This document shows positions 53,753 through 64,000 of a stretch of DNA of 64,000 nucleotides, in pieces (the first letter of the stretch is position 1; every line of letters begins with the position of its first letter). Both the position numbers and the translations under genes were made by a program. This stretch comes from Eonycteris spelaea. Lineage: Eukaryota; Chordata; Mammalia; Chiroptera; Pteropodidae. The notes beneath the pieces are model-generated. The model saw only the letters and a list, made by a program, of their open reading frames with translations, ran no database searches and was not told the DNA's origin. The DNA is taken from the NCBI GenBank assembly GCA_003508835.1, contig PUFA01000164.1:3006001-3070000 (forward strand), in the 5' to 3' direction.

Positions 53753-56639
53753 ACTAGATTATTGAGATACTGAGATGATTATTTGACCCAATGTATAGGA
53801 GATCTTTCATATTATCTTATAATCATAACAGTGAAGTAGTATTAATGTCAAGCATGGAATTTAATTCTTTAACTGGAATTGGACATGATAACAATTTTTT
53901 TAAAATCTCAAGATATGTCTCTCGTAATTAGCCACATGGAATTTAATTTCTTAAGGAGGTTTGCTGCATGAATAGCTGTGGATCAGGGAATTGGCCTTTG
54001 ATTCAGATAAATGAACGGAAGAATTGTGAATATTGGAGAAAGGTTCGCATATCATGTAGGGCAATCAATTATTTATAGACATAACACATCTGAGGCTTTT
54101 CCTTGAAATTCGTTATGATTTTTATCATTTTAGTACAATTTCTATTCATTATCAGAGAGGGTAGACTGCTGCACTATCAAGAACACTATTACTGTGTGCT
54201 AATTCTGCAGGCTTTCACTTTTGGATAAGTATGAGAGTTTCCTTTCATAGTTAAATTTCTGCATTGGTTATTCTTGTTTTCAAAGCTATTATAATTTCTG
54301 AAATAAATTACCCATTGTAAATGAATATAAGGATGCCATATCATCTTATACACATATTCCAGAGGGCTGGCAGCTAAAATGAAGGAAAATGAAAGATAAG
54401 TATACTCCTATTATAACAGTGTAGACTATCAGGTTTTCTTTGCTGAAAATTCAATTCTAATATTTCATCTAGCAGGATTGTTATTTTATTCAAGATACAC
54501 TCTTTTTAACAGCAGTCATATCTTCTCTTTAGGCTCATTAGAGTAGAGGCAATGCTGTTCTGATTGTGCCCCATTGAATCTAACAGGAATTGAGTGAACA
54601 TAGGAAAACAGTCTTACAACATTATTGTTTAGCATTTGCTGATGATACAGTTTGCTTAGCACTCCATGCAGTATTAAAATTTTTTTTTCTGTCAAGGCTT
54701 TTTAATGCTTTCTTTTCTCTAAAGTCAGCACACAGAGTGCTTTAAAGGTCAATTGAGTGGACAGATTTATTTTGCATAATTATAAATATATATGGAACTC
54801 TCTTCAGGACTCCTGGTTTTTCAACTACCTTTAATTATTCTCCCAAACTTGCTGTGTGATTGTTCCTACTTGTCATTTGTATTGACATAATAGTAATCAT
54901 TAATATATCTCCACTAATTAGAACCTGAAAGAAAAGTCTGCCATAAATTCTATCCATTATGTTTAGGTATTCAGGGCAGATGCCAAGAAAATTCAAACAA
55001 TCATGCCGAACACAATAGAGATACGGGTGACCTATAGTTTATTATTGGCACATCTACCATATCATTATACAGCAACATGTTCTAAGCTTCCACATGTATT
55101 AGCAAAGAGTGGCAGGGATACATGGAATCGTCTAATCTTGTAAATAATAAAAAACCAAATATCAAAATCTTATCATGTTGGATATCAGCTCTCTCATGTG
55201 ATTATTCTTGAGCACTATAAAAGTCATGATTTAAAAATAATTCTGACTTTCGTCTTATGTTTAAGGAAGATTTTTTTTTTAAGGAAGATGCTTTTTAATT
55301 TCCATAGAACCTGAACATGTGTATTTTCTTGGTTGATTTCTTATCATATTTACATAGAAAACATCAATTTATTTAATCAGGCATAAAAATATAAAGAACA
55401 AAAAAAATCAAAATAACAAATCTTTCTTTTCAGGGAGGAAAAAGATAGGTATCAATTTAGATATCTGATGTCCCAGATATCCAGGGACATTTTATATTCA
55501 TTTAGCTTAGAAAATATTTATTAAATTCTATTTGAAAATTATTTTTAAAGGGAATTAATCAGGTAAAGGGGATATTTATGTTCAATTCCTATATTATTTT
55601 CTACCCATTTAAATGTGACTGATAATTATGAACTTACTTAAGCTTCACTTATTACTTAAAATGTTACTAATATCTACAGTCTTAACGATCTCTTTACCAT
55701 CTAATACCACCAATAGTGTGTCATTTATTTTTGCATTCAATTATGTACTGTTTTCTTGTTTATGTGATTGTTTGATATTTACATGTTTTGCCTTTCCAGT
55801 GAAAAAAATAACCTCTCATTTGACATACTTATTTTTGTCCCTCTTTGATTTCTTAGTAAAACCTTGGCATTGGCCTACTGACCTTAGAAAAATTAATTCT
55901 GTGTGTTTGTTTATAGCATCAACTGTGTTCCTAGGGCACATCACCTACTCTCCTCTTCCTTTAACAAGTGTGATTAAGGTAGCGGCCTTGTCATGGACAG
56001 GAAGCCTGCAAGCTGCCAGTTGCTGAGATTCCACCTCTACTGTGACCAGGTTGTCCCTGGTCTCCATGTTAGGGTAGGATTATCTCGCTGCCCATGGGGC
56101 TTTCTACTGGCAAAGTAACTGTTTGCACACATTGAGCCATTTTCAGATTTTCTGACAATTATGGGCAGCTGAACCAAGAGGAGCTAAAAACTATGCATTT
56201 AGTATTGAAAATACCATACAATTGAATTGTTTGTGTGTATACTCTTAAAAACCACAAGAATAGACATTTTTTTCTTTGTATTCTTATGTGGAATAAAAGT
56301 TTTCTACATTGTCAGAATTCTTTTGAAAGACTGTTCCTTGCTAAAACTTCTGACTGTTCCACTGGAAGGAATGCATGAACTTTGGCATCAGAAAGAATTC
56401 CTTTTCACTATAAGCCTCACCACTTATTATTAATGAGACATATACTTTGTGTCAAGTAGGTATTTTTCAATACTAATATGCATAAGGCAAGACAGTCTAC
56501 ACTGGGATACAAGATTAACAAAGCAGCATTAATACCTTTCTTTTCTAATTCAAATCTCAAAAGAGAGAATGACATATTTCAAGCATCAAGATGCTTAAAG
56601 AGGTTGGAGACTAATTTAATCTAAATAGGAATCTGTAGA
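53753..56639. other. Long unique AT-rich intronic stretch
   Basis: Almost 2.9 kb with no recognisable repeat. The 132-residue frame at 55628-56026 is hydrophobic and Leu/Ser-rich with no family motif, as expected by chance in T-rich DNA. 56368-56440 may be a MIR scrap. 55940-56120 is GC-richer. Confidence 0.4.
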
Positions 56640-56830
56640 CCAGAAGAATTAGGTAAGAGTGTGCTACGCAGAAGGAACAGTGAATCCAAAAGCTCTAGGG
56701 AACGGAGGATGAGACTTGGTTGAATTGTAAGAAAGCCTGGGGGATGGGAGGAGCCTGGAGTGCAATTATGCCCTGTGTGTGAGAATGTTGGTGGAGAAGA
56801 TGAGATTAGAAAAAGGCAAGACTACTTAAC
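56640..56830 (-). mobile_element. L2 3' UTR fragment, antisense (probable)
   Basis: 'acgcagaaggaacagtgaatccaaaagctctagggaacggaggatgagacttgg … gtaagaaagcctgggggatgggaggagcctggagtgc' resembles antisense L2 '…ggcagagggaacagcatgtgcaaaggcccggaggc…'. Confidence 0.5.
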
Positions 56831-57015
56831 CTTTTTTGATATTCAATTTCCATATTCATAAAATAAAATATGTAAATAAGTTAGTAGTAAAAATGTGTAT
56901 CTTGATCCACTTATCCCTTGATTGTTGAATAGGGAGTTTAAACAATTAGAACAAAGTTAAGTGTTTTGTAAACGCTAGTGTTTTTGTTTGTTTGGTTTCA
57001 TTTGGTTTTGTTTGG

Positions 57016-57403
57016 TGTCTTACTCTGACAGGGCTGCCATAACAAAATACTACAGACTTGACTACCTAAACAATTGAAATTAATTTTCTCACAGTTCTAG
57101 AGGCTGCGAATCTAAGATCAAGGTGTCAGCATCTTTGGTTTATCCTGTGGCCTCTGTCCTTGGTTTGCCTTGGGTGCTTTTTCCTCTGAATCCCCATGTG
57201 GCCTTTTCTCTGTGCACCTACATTTTTAGTGTTTCTTTCTCTACTAGTAAGGATATCAGCCATAATAAATTATGGCCAATCCATATAACCACATTTAACC
57301 TTAATTATCTATTTAAAGACCCTTTCTGCAGATGCTCACATCTTAAGGTATTGGAGATCAGAACTTCAACATTTTTTGTGGGGACATGATTCAGTCCATA
57401 ACA
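57016..57403 (-). mobile_element. Solo LTR, MaLR/MLT1-type, antisense
   Basis: 'gacagggctgccataacaaaatactacagacttgactacctaaacaattgaaattaattttctcacagttctagaggctgcgaatctaagatcaaggtgtcagcat' starts it. Then come 'ggccttttctctgtgc', 'accacatttaaccttaattatctatttaaagaccctttctgcag' and 'acttcaacattttttgtggggacatgattcagtccataaca'. Well-preserved MLT1; the plus-strand frame at 57123 is read-through of it. Confidence 0.92.
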
Positions 57404-58039
57404 TTGGTTTGTTCAGAATGTCATTAAATTATGTCTGCTTCTTTTTTTCAATGCAGGCTAGTAAATTTTTTGGAACTCCCTCTTTTCTTCAAAGCTATTT
57501 TTTTCTCTATTACTCTCTTACTTTACCCATCCCCATTTTTGCTTTCTGTGCAGCTGTGCATTCCTGTCTTCAAAGTGTAAGTATACTAGTTTCTCTGAAC
57601 TTACTGTTTAACTCTGGGTCATAAAGTGGATAACACCATAATCATATTTATGTATCAAATATACAAGAGAATTTTTGTTTTTGTAAGCTAAAATTAGAAT
57701 TAAACTATACATAGCTGTGAAAAAAGACGTATATTTACCAAATACAGATTGCATGCACTAAGGGTAACATTGATAGGATAAGGGAATAATAAATAATTAA
57801 CTGAATATTACAATAGAAATAATATCATTATAAACAATCAGAAACTATTGAGCAAAGCAACAATTGCTTAAATACTACTAAACTGAGAAAAATAACATTT
57901 GATGAACCATGAAAAATATACTACTCAATGGAAGTCTGTTGAAACACAGATATCTGGCTCACCCAGACATTTAATGTCACCACATATTCTGGGTGAAGTT
58001 TATTGATCCTTTTCTCATTTACCCATATTAGATATTATT
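57404..58039. other. AT-rich intronic DNA, no feature recognised
   Basis: The plus frame 57376-57624 starts in the LTR and shows no family features. Confidence 0.4.
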
Positions 58040-58235
58040 GTTAAGTGATCTATATTGCATTATCTTGTTTATTGTAAATGTTATTATTATCTCCATTTTA
58101 CATCTGAGAAAATTAGGGTTCAGAGGCTTGCCAGACCAAAAAAAAAAAAAAAATTGTCTAAAGTCACTTCTAGTAGTTCCGGAGCTGGGACTTCTTGATC
58201 TTTAATTCCAAAACCCTGTTGCTTTCTTTGATTTC
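58040..58235 (-). mobile_element. MIR SINE, antisense, with internal A16 run
   Basis: 'gcattatcttgtttattgtaaatgttattattatctccattttacatctgagaaaattagggttcagaggcttgcc', then a poly-A run (58138-58153), then 'gtctaaagtcacttctagtagttccggagctgggacttc'. This is the full antisense MIR order with an A-run in the middle. Confidence 0.85.
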
Positions 58236-58422
58236 CTCTGATGTGCCAAGGGGAGAAATAGAAAGGCAGGCCATCATATAGCTGTTGAGCAGTGATGGTG
58301 AACCTCTGCAATGTGACATGATCCAAGAGACAGTAGTCATAGAGAATTATAGGAGATTCATGGAAATCAAAGGATAATATTTTTGATAACTTCTGATGGA
58401 TGTTTACCTCTATCAGACACAT

Positions 58423-58423
<1 letters not shown>

Positions 58424-58465
<42 letters not shown>
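58424..58465. repeat. (CA)21 microsatellite
   Basis: Uninterrupted CA dinucleotides. They create the His-Thr (plus) and Val-Cys (minus) repeats at the start of two open frames. Likely polymorphic. Confidence 0.98.
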
Positions 58466-58466
<1 letters not shown>

Positions 58467-61394
58467 CAGTAGTTTCAGGAACAATTGAGTTTCATCATCC
58501 ATCATGTGGAGTCAGCCCAAAGCTGCTCTGGGAAGACTTGTTTAAGCAAAACCAGTACAGCATTAAATCCATCATCACGATGACATCTATACTTATAGTG
58601 TCTCAAATTGCAGCAGCTTCAGACTCAGAAATCACACTTATGACCATTCTTTCAGATAACTTGAAGATGGACAATAAAATTGAAATGAAAATTGATGTTT
58701 TAAACCATAGAATTTTAACTTTCAGTTTTATTGGTTGCATAGAACCAAAATCACAAACTGGTTTATACTTAAAGTGTTCTTTAAACTAAAATGGACTCTG
58801 AGAGAAAGGATTCATAAATTATTATGGAAGATAATAATATTTTAAATAGAAAAAATGAGGTGCCAGAACATCCTGATAGACTTCGTGCTAACAAGAGAGG
58901 TATGGATTCTAATTCCTCATCTAGATGTTAAGCCAGATTCAATGCTATACAAATATAAGTTGTTTTATAGATATTTCTTTTATATGCTATTCTTAAGAAT
59001 TAGACAATAACAATTTGAAATATAACTATTCATTATTAGCATTAATATATGTACATGTACACACATACACACACTACATACTTTTTAAAAAAGTAATAAA
59101 TAACAGAATTTTAATAAAAATTATCTTTGGAGTATAATTTCTCTTCTAATATTTTGTTTAGGAAAAGTTTTATGAAAAGTCAAGAGCTATTCCTCTGTGA
59201 ATAAATAGAACATAAAATAAATATGCTTTTGTGCTATCGGTGGGTACACAGATTTGGGAAATTATGAAACGTTAGCTGACTCATCCTTGAGAGCACAGCA
59301 CAAAGTGTTTATCTCTTCCTCTTTTCTTTCAGAACAGATCCAGAAGTTTATTCTAACAAAATACAGAACCAACTCTACCAGGAGGCAGATTGTGAGAGTT
59401 TAGGCAAACAACAAGATCTTGGAAAGAGTCGGTCACAAATACACTCATGGCACTAGTTATCAGGATTTGATTGAACGAACTGCCAATACCATATTTTGAC
59501 AATTGGGATCTGAATAATGCTTTTGTTACTGTTGCTATGCTGGGTTATTATAGGGAGAAGAAAAAAAATGAAGTCTTGAAGTCTTAGTAAAGGTGTGAAA
59601 TACATGGTCCTTGTAGAGGGCAGTTGATAAGATAACTGGGCACTATAATTTTGCATTGATAGGTCTTCAGGATCTTAAGTGTATTCATGCACATTTTCAT
59701 ATAAACCTGATTTTTTTTTTTTTTTTTGAAGACATGCAATATGCAAGTGCTCTTGGTGAGTCTTTCTTTTGGAGACAAAACTGCAGAAAACCAGGTTCAT
59801 TTATTTGGGAGTAAGTTTACATTTTAGATAATCTGTTATTTAAAAAAAATCTAGCACTGTCCTATTAGACTAACTAGTGATTTCTATCAGTAAAGGGAGT
59901 CACAGATGAGTCACTTTTGGAACAAATATAATTTGCCAAACTAGGGCATTCATTGACTCTTAAGAGTGTGTTGACTCTGATAAAAAGATTCAGCATATAA
60001 CTTAATCTGGCAGGATCTATGAGTTTGTGAATTGACATAGCATTCTTTGGTCCTGGCTAACATTTTCTCTTTGCTTTTCAAAATCATAATCTATATTCTG
60101 GAACATACTCTGATGTTTGATAGAAACTTAAGTGTTTAAAAATAATCTGATTCATTGTATTTTCTTTCCATGGAATGAAAGTGAATTCTCAAAAACATAT
60201 CTCAGATTGAAAGTGATTTGCACTGTACCTAGTTGCAAGGCTTTATTAGTTGGAAATAAAAAAATCTCATTGCTATCTTGTTACAACTGGAATCTCTATG
60301 TCCAACAAGCCTTTTACTTTAATTGAAGCAGGCGCTGCTGTGGTTTCTGAGGGCTAATAACCATTGCCACTGTAAGACAATTTTAGTAGGCTTAAATGAA
60401 ATCAAAATTTTCATAGTATCTGGTTCCAAATGCCAGCCACAGTATTATTTAAACCTAAAGTTATAAAGTCTGTTTTGTTTGTGTGTAGGGAAAGGAGAGC
60501 ATGCTCATATTATTTTTAGAAAACATAGATAGTTTTGTCTTTGTCTTTTAGAATAATGCAACCTATAAAAACACAGTGAAACTCACTAGCATATGGGCAA
60601 GGCTGAAATGTTCACAGTCACTCTGATGTGTGTATATTTGCTTTTTTCTTGTCTGTGTACTCCCAGCTACTATGGTAATAAGTTTCTGTGCACTGTTCAG
60701 GAACATCTTATTTTCCCAGATAAAATCTATACCTTTTATATTAAAGTAAAAATATAAATTTTTAGATGTTCAAAAATTTTAGGTAGTAATTTTTATATTA
60801 ATCTTGATTTAACTACCAGCATAAAGGCTAATCAACTTTAAGAAAATATGCACGATTTTAAGTGTTTATCTTAGAGTAATTATTCTACATAATGCATTTA
60901 GTGGGGATAAACAAAAAAGAAAAAGAAATTTAATTTGTTTTTAAATATTTCTAAAAGGCCATCATAGAAAAAAGAATGATAACTCAATAAATGTATTCTC
61001 AAAGGTTAACATAGAACTAAGTTTAATTTTGAAAGAATTCAGGTAATAAGCATGAGCACAAATACTTATCTCACATATCCTCTTCCTTGCATTTTTATTT
61101 TAATGAACACTGGAAAAACAATGGCATTGGTGGTTAGTGTCCACCAAACCAGAATTAAATAAGTGGGAATGTTAACAAAGTGGAAGAATTCAAATTTGAT
61201 CCCCAGGGTCAAAGCACAAAATCTTCCTTCGAAACAATGTGAAGTATACCCAGTGCTAGAGTGAGAGTACGTTTTACGTTTTTGTGTATTGTGCCTGCTG
61301 TTTTTCCCATTTTCCCACTCTATAAGTGGTTCTCTTTAGTACATATTCTCAGCCACATACACACACACTTTAATATCTTCAATTTAACAAAGAA
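58466..61394. other. Long unique AT-rich intronic stretch
   Basis: No repeat recognised over nearly 3 kb, apart from a T16 run near 59711. A strong plus-strand acceptor-like site lies at 59310-59332 but no supported exon. Open frames are featureless. Confidence 0.4.
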
Positions 61395-61835
61395 AAAAAA
61401 TCTTCCTTGACCACATCCCTCTCCATACATTTCTTCAGTCTGAAGCTGCCCTTTGTTGCAAAATTCCCTAAGAATTGTTTATATTAGCGGTTTCTAATTG
61501 GTTCCTGCCCATCTGTTTTTACCAACCCCATCAGGCTTTTATCAGTTTGCTTTTGTCAAGCTCATTCTTCCCTCTTCATTGACAAATCATGAGCGATTCA
61601 GATTCCCCATGTTAATAGCTGGAGCACATATGCTAGATGACATTCTTCCTTCTTGAAACACTTTCTTCACTCTTTTACATACATATTTCTCTTGTTTCAG
61701 TTTCAGTCTCACTAGCAGCTCATTACCTCTCTCTTTCTGGTTCCTCTTCATTTTCCAGACCTCTAAATATCAGACAGTTTTTGAATCAAAGATGTCTGCT
61801 AGAAATTTTCTTTCACCTATGAGGATCATCATTTC
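61395..61835 (+). pseudogene. L2 reverse-transcriptase fragment
   Basis: 'aaattccctaagaattgtttatat' fits the L2 region just before the palm. 'tgacattcttccttcttgaaacactttcttcactc' gives TFFLLETLSSLF (L2: SLLLETLSSLG). 'tcagtttcagtctcactagcagctc' gives VSVSVSLAA (L2: SFSVSFAG), and 'ttccagacctctaaatatc' gives SRPLNI (L2: PRPLNV, just before the VPQGSVLGPLLF motif). The order matches L2 ORF2; the frame is shifted and shortened. Confidence 0.7.
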
Positions 61836-64000
61836 AACCTATGAGTATCCAGCATTAGCTTTCATAGGAGTATAGATTAGCTTTGTCTTTTGAAACACAA
61901 GCCAATCAAACTGGGAACCTGGCTGTCCATAATGCTGAAGGATATCCTTGGTGCTAACCACCGTATGAACCACATATGATGTCCCAGCAGAAACCCTTTT
62001 TTTGTTGAGTTAATTTAGATTATTAGCATAGAAAATAAAATTTTGAATACCAATGACAGCAGTTCTTGTCAACTTGTGTAGACTTGCTATTTCTGCTCTT
62101 TTTGCATCTTGTTATTTGATGTTTCTCCTTCAGCCTATGTTTGGAGCTACCCAACCATCCCATGAAAGGAAGAAAAGTTAAAGCGAGAGCCAGTCCTGTG
62201 GTGCTTCTACAGCACTTAAATTCCCTCTATGCTGATAAGTAGGTTGCTACTTTTCTTCGATTACGAACTAAAGTAGGGCAAACATTAACCTCCATCTGCA
62301 GGAAGGTGATGACAGTGAAGACAAAATTATTTATGGTACCATTAAAAAAAGGTTAGAGTTCTTTATTTAAATTGGGGATATCAATTGTTTGAAGATGCAA
62401 AAATAAATTGAAAAATGGAAGAAAGTAATTGCAAAAATATTTTCAAGAGAATTTACAAAATTTTCCATTTATAAAACTTCACCAGGTAAACAATGAAAGA
62501 AAACACTTTGATGTTAGGAGAATTAAAGGAAGTTGATATAGTGTGGCTAATAAAATGAAAATGATATGAAAATGTAATGAAAATCTTTACATAGAAAATG
62601 TACATCTACAAAGCTATCTTTTGAGAACCTACTCACAAAGAATAAAATAAAATTCAGCAGACAGATACTGAAGTTCAAAAATGATGGCTAAAATGGAATG
62701 TTGATGAAATTTAAAGTTAGCAAAATACACAAGAAAATTTAAATACCTATATTAAATGTAGTTAAAATTTAATAAAAATGGTTTTATTTTAAAGAGACAA
62801 TCTATGTTGGAATAGAAAAGCTAGTGGAAATGCATACAGTGCTGAACATCAAATCTTTTCCAAAAGGAAATGAAGTTATAGTTCTGTTTATAAACATAGC
62901 AGCTATGTGACAATTGATTAAAAATTTTATAAAAACATTAATGACTGTTCTCAAAATTAAAAGTGGTCAGTGCAAGTGACTATAATAAAGCATAATACGC
63001 ACCATATAGAAAGAAAATGTGAAAAATTCACAAAATACTAAATTACAGTACCAGGAGAAATAAAAAATGATTGAAATAAAGTTTCTCAAATACTTTAATT
63101 TTGGAGGATTATCAATAAAAGATACGGATGACATCCAATGAGTGAGAAGTGAGTAGCAAAGTTAAATCAAATGGAAACTAAAAATTAGGTCAGGAATTAT
63201 CATTTAATAGCAATAAAAATTCAAACACAAAATGGGACTATTTAGTCATGTATTGATAAAAGTCACAGAGCAGTTTAAATATATAAAATAATGCATGCAT
63301 AAAGTAAAATCTGTTAGAAATTCAAAGGGAAATAGATTAAAATATAAATGTAGCCTGGAATTTAGTACATCATTAGTAAATTATGAAATAAGTTGAAAAA
63401 AGAAAGAATAAAGAAGATTTGAAAAATATGATCAATAAAATGTAATTAAGATGTATTTCAAAATTTTCCTTATACAGAGTATATACAGAGGATTTTCTAA
63501 TATCCAGACTATTTTATATGTTTTTATATTTTGCATCGAGAATATTTTAGTAAATTTTCATTAAAAGCTCACAATGGTATCATTATCTGACAATATAATA
63601 AATCTAGTTAAGGGGTTCAGAATACACTTCCCAAGATGTGCTACTTTGGCATGTGAATTATTTTGAGTTGAAGTCAACTGAGACCATGTGGTCTCAAGAG
63701 AAACTTTTATTTTTCACTTAATCTAAATTTGAGGTCTTGCCTTAATGAGAGTTATTACCAGAAATAACTTTTTATGATCTATGAATAATGCTGAGCAAAC
63801 TTCTAATGACTGAATATCCTATGAGTTACCCTCCTCCCCTCTGAAGCCTCAGTGTATCATAGTAATTGTTCAGGATGTCATATATACCTCATTTTACGTT
63901 TCTGTCTTAGAACCCCTCATGTATGTGGGGTTCCTGAAAATATGTCAGTAATCAAATTTGATTATTCTATCTTGTTAATCTATCTCATGTACATTTAATT
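61836..64000. other. AT-rich intronic DNA, partly A-rich
   Basis: 62330-63480 is markedly A-rich on the plus strand ('aaaatgaaaatgatatgaaaatgtaatgaaaat…'). It could be a badly decayed LINE-1 ORF2, but no landmark is certain. The rest is unique; no gene. Confidence 0.4.

Larger units (their letters stand above)
40494..64000 (-). other. EYS: Intron 5' of the exon (upstream in gene direction), continuing past the window
   Basis: Right of the exon is the preceding intron, at least 23.5 kb. No second laminin-G exon was recognised on the minus strand here. It holds a Tigger-like element, old L1 copies, a near full-length L1, MaLR LTRs and long unique AT-rich stretches. Confidence 0.5.

Noticed and set aside
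55628..56026. 132-residue plus-strand frame with hydrophobic segments
   Set aside because: T-rich DNA yields hydrophobic chance frames; no signal peptide followed by conserved motif, no splice or promoter context, no family recognised.
58120..58789. Frames with His-Thr and Val-Cys repeats (129 and 114 residues)
   Set aside because: The repeats are translations of (CA)21; the remaining residues match no family and one frame runs through a MIR.
61839..62014. Minus-strand open stretch of about 58 codons without ATG near its start
   Set aside because: Considered as an upstream laminin-G exon or a gene fragment, but it has no laminin-G motif, no acceptor and no donor.

Overview
This is a 64 kb piece of AT-rich mammalian intronic DNA with almost no coding content. 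I find one well-supported protein-coding exon, on the minus strand at 40343-40493. It is 151 bp, with a TACTAAT branch-site match, an AG acceptor and a GT donor, and is open throughout. It encodes 50 residues of a laminin-G-like domain (motif GSVFIGGFP). My best identification is an exon of EYS (eyes shut homolog, a photoreceptor extracellular protein gene with very large AT-rich introns). The laminin-G assignment is stronger than the gene name. The rest of the window then reads as intron: 40.3 kb 3' of the exon (positions 1-40342) and 23.5 kb 5' of it (positions 40494-64000).

Organism: a placental mammal. The evidence is MaLR LTRs, MIR, L2, old L1M, hAT/MER and Tigger-type relics. There are no Alu, B1/B2, carnivore tRNA-Lys, ruminant or equine SINEs. 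The youngest L1 copies end in a block like 'ttaaccaatgttacaccaataaa', which I associate with laurasiatherian and especially bat L1s. A SINE-poor bat is a reasonable but unproven guess. EYS is absent from mouse and rat, which fits.

Layout: 1-4.9 kb AT-rich intron with one MaLR LTR and a MIR. 4.9-9.3 kb a dense transposon cluster (two L1 3' ends on +, two L1 pieces on -, and a MaLR element with internal region plus 3' LTR). 9.3-29 kb mostly unique AT-rich intron with scattered L2, MIR, one MaLR LTR, hAT relics and microsatellites. 29.3-34.6 kb a 5'-to-3' complete but internally deleted L1 (+). 34.9-36.2 kb old L1M (-), an L2 reverse-transcriptase fragment and a MaLR LTR. 37.5-37.8 kb a 270 bp pure pyrimidine tract. 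38-39.1 kb a long L2. 40.3 kb the exon. 40.9-41.5 kb a Tigger-like element. 42.1-44 kb an old L1M (-). 44.6-50.7 kb a near full-length 6.1 kb L1 (+). 51-64 kb intron with old L1M, MaLR LTRs, L2 and a (CA)21 repeat.

No bacterial-type operon, CRISPR array, tRNA/rRNA gene or new biological system was found. Almost all open frames in the window are chance frames in AT-rich DNA or lie in retrotransposon remnants. Family names are from recognition by eye, without a repeat library; boundaries of diverged elements are accurate to tens of bases.
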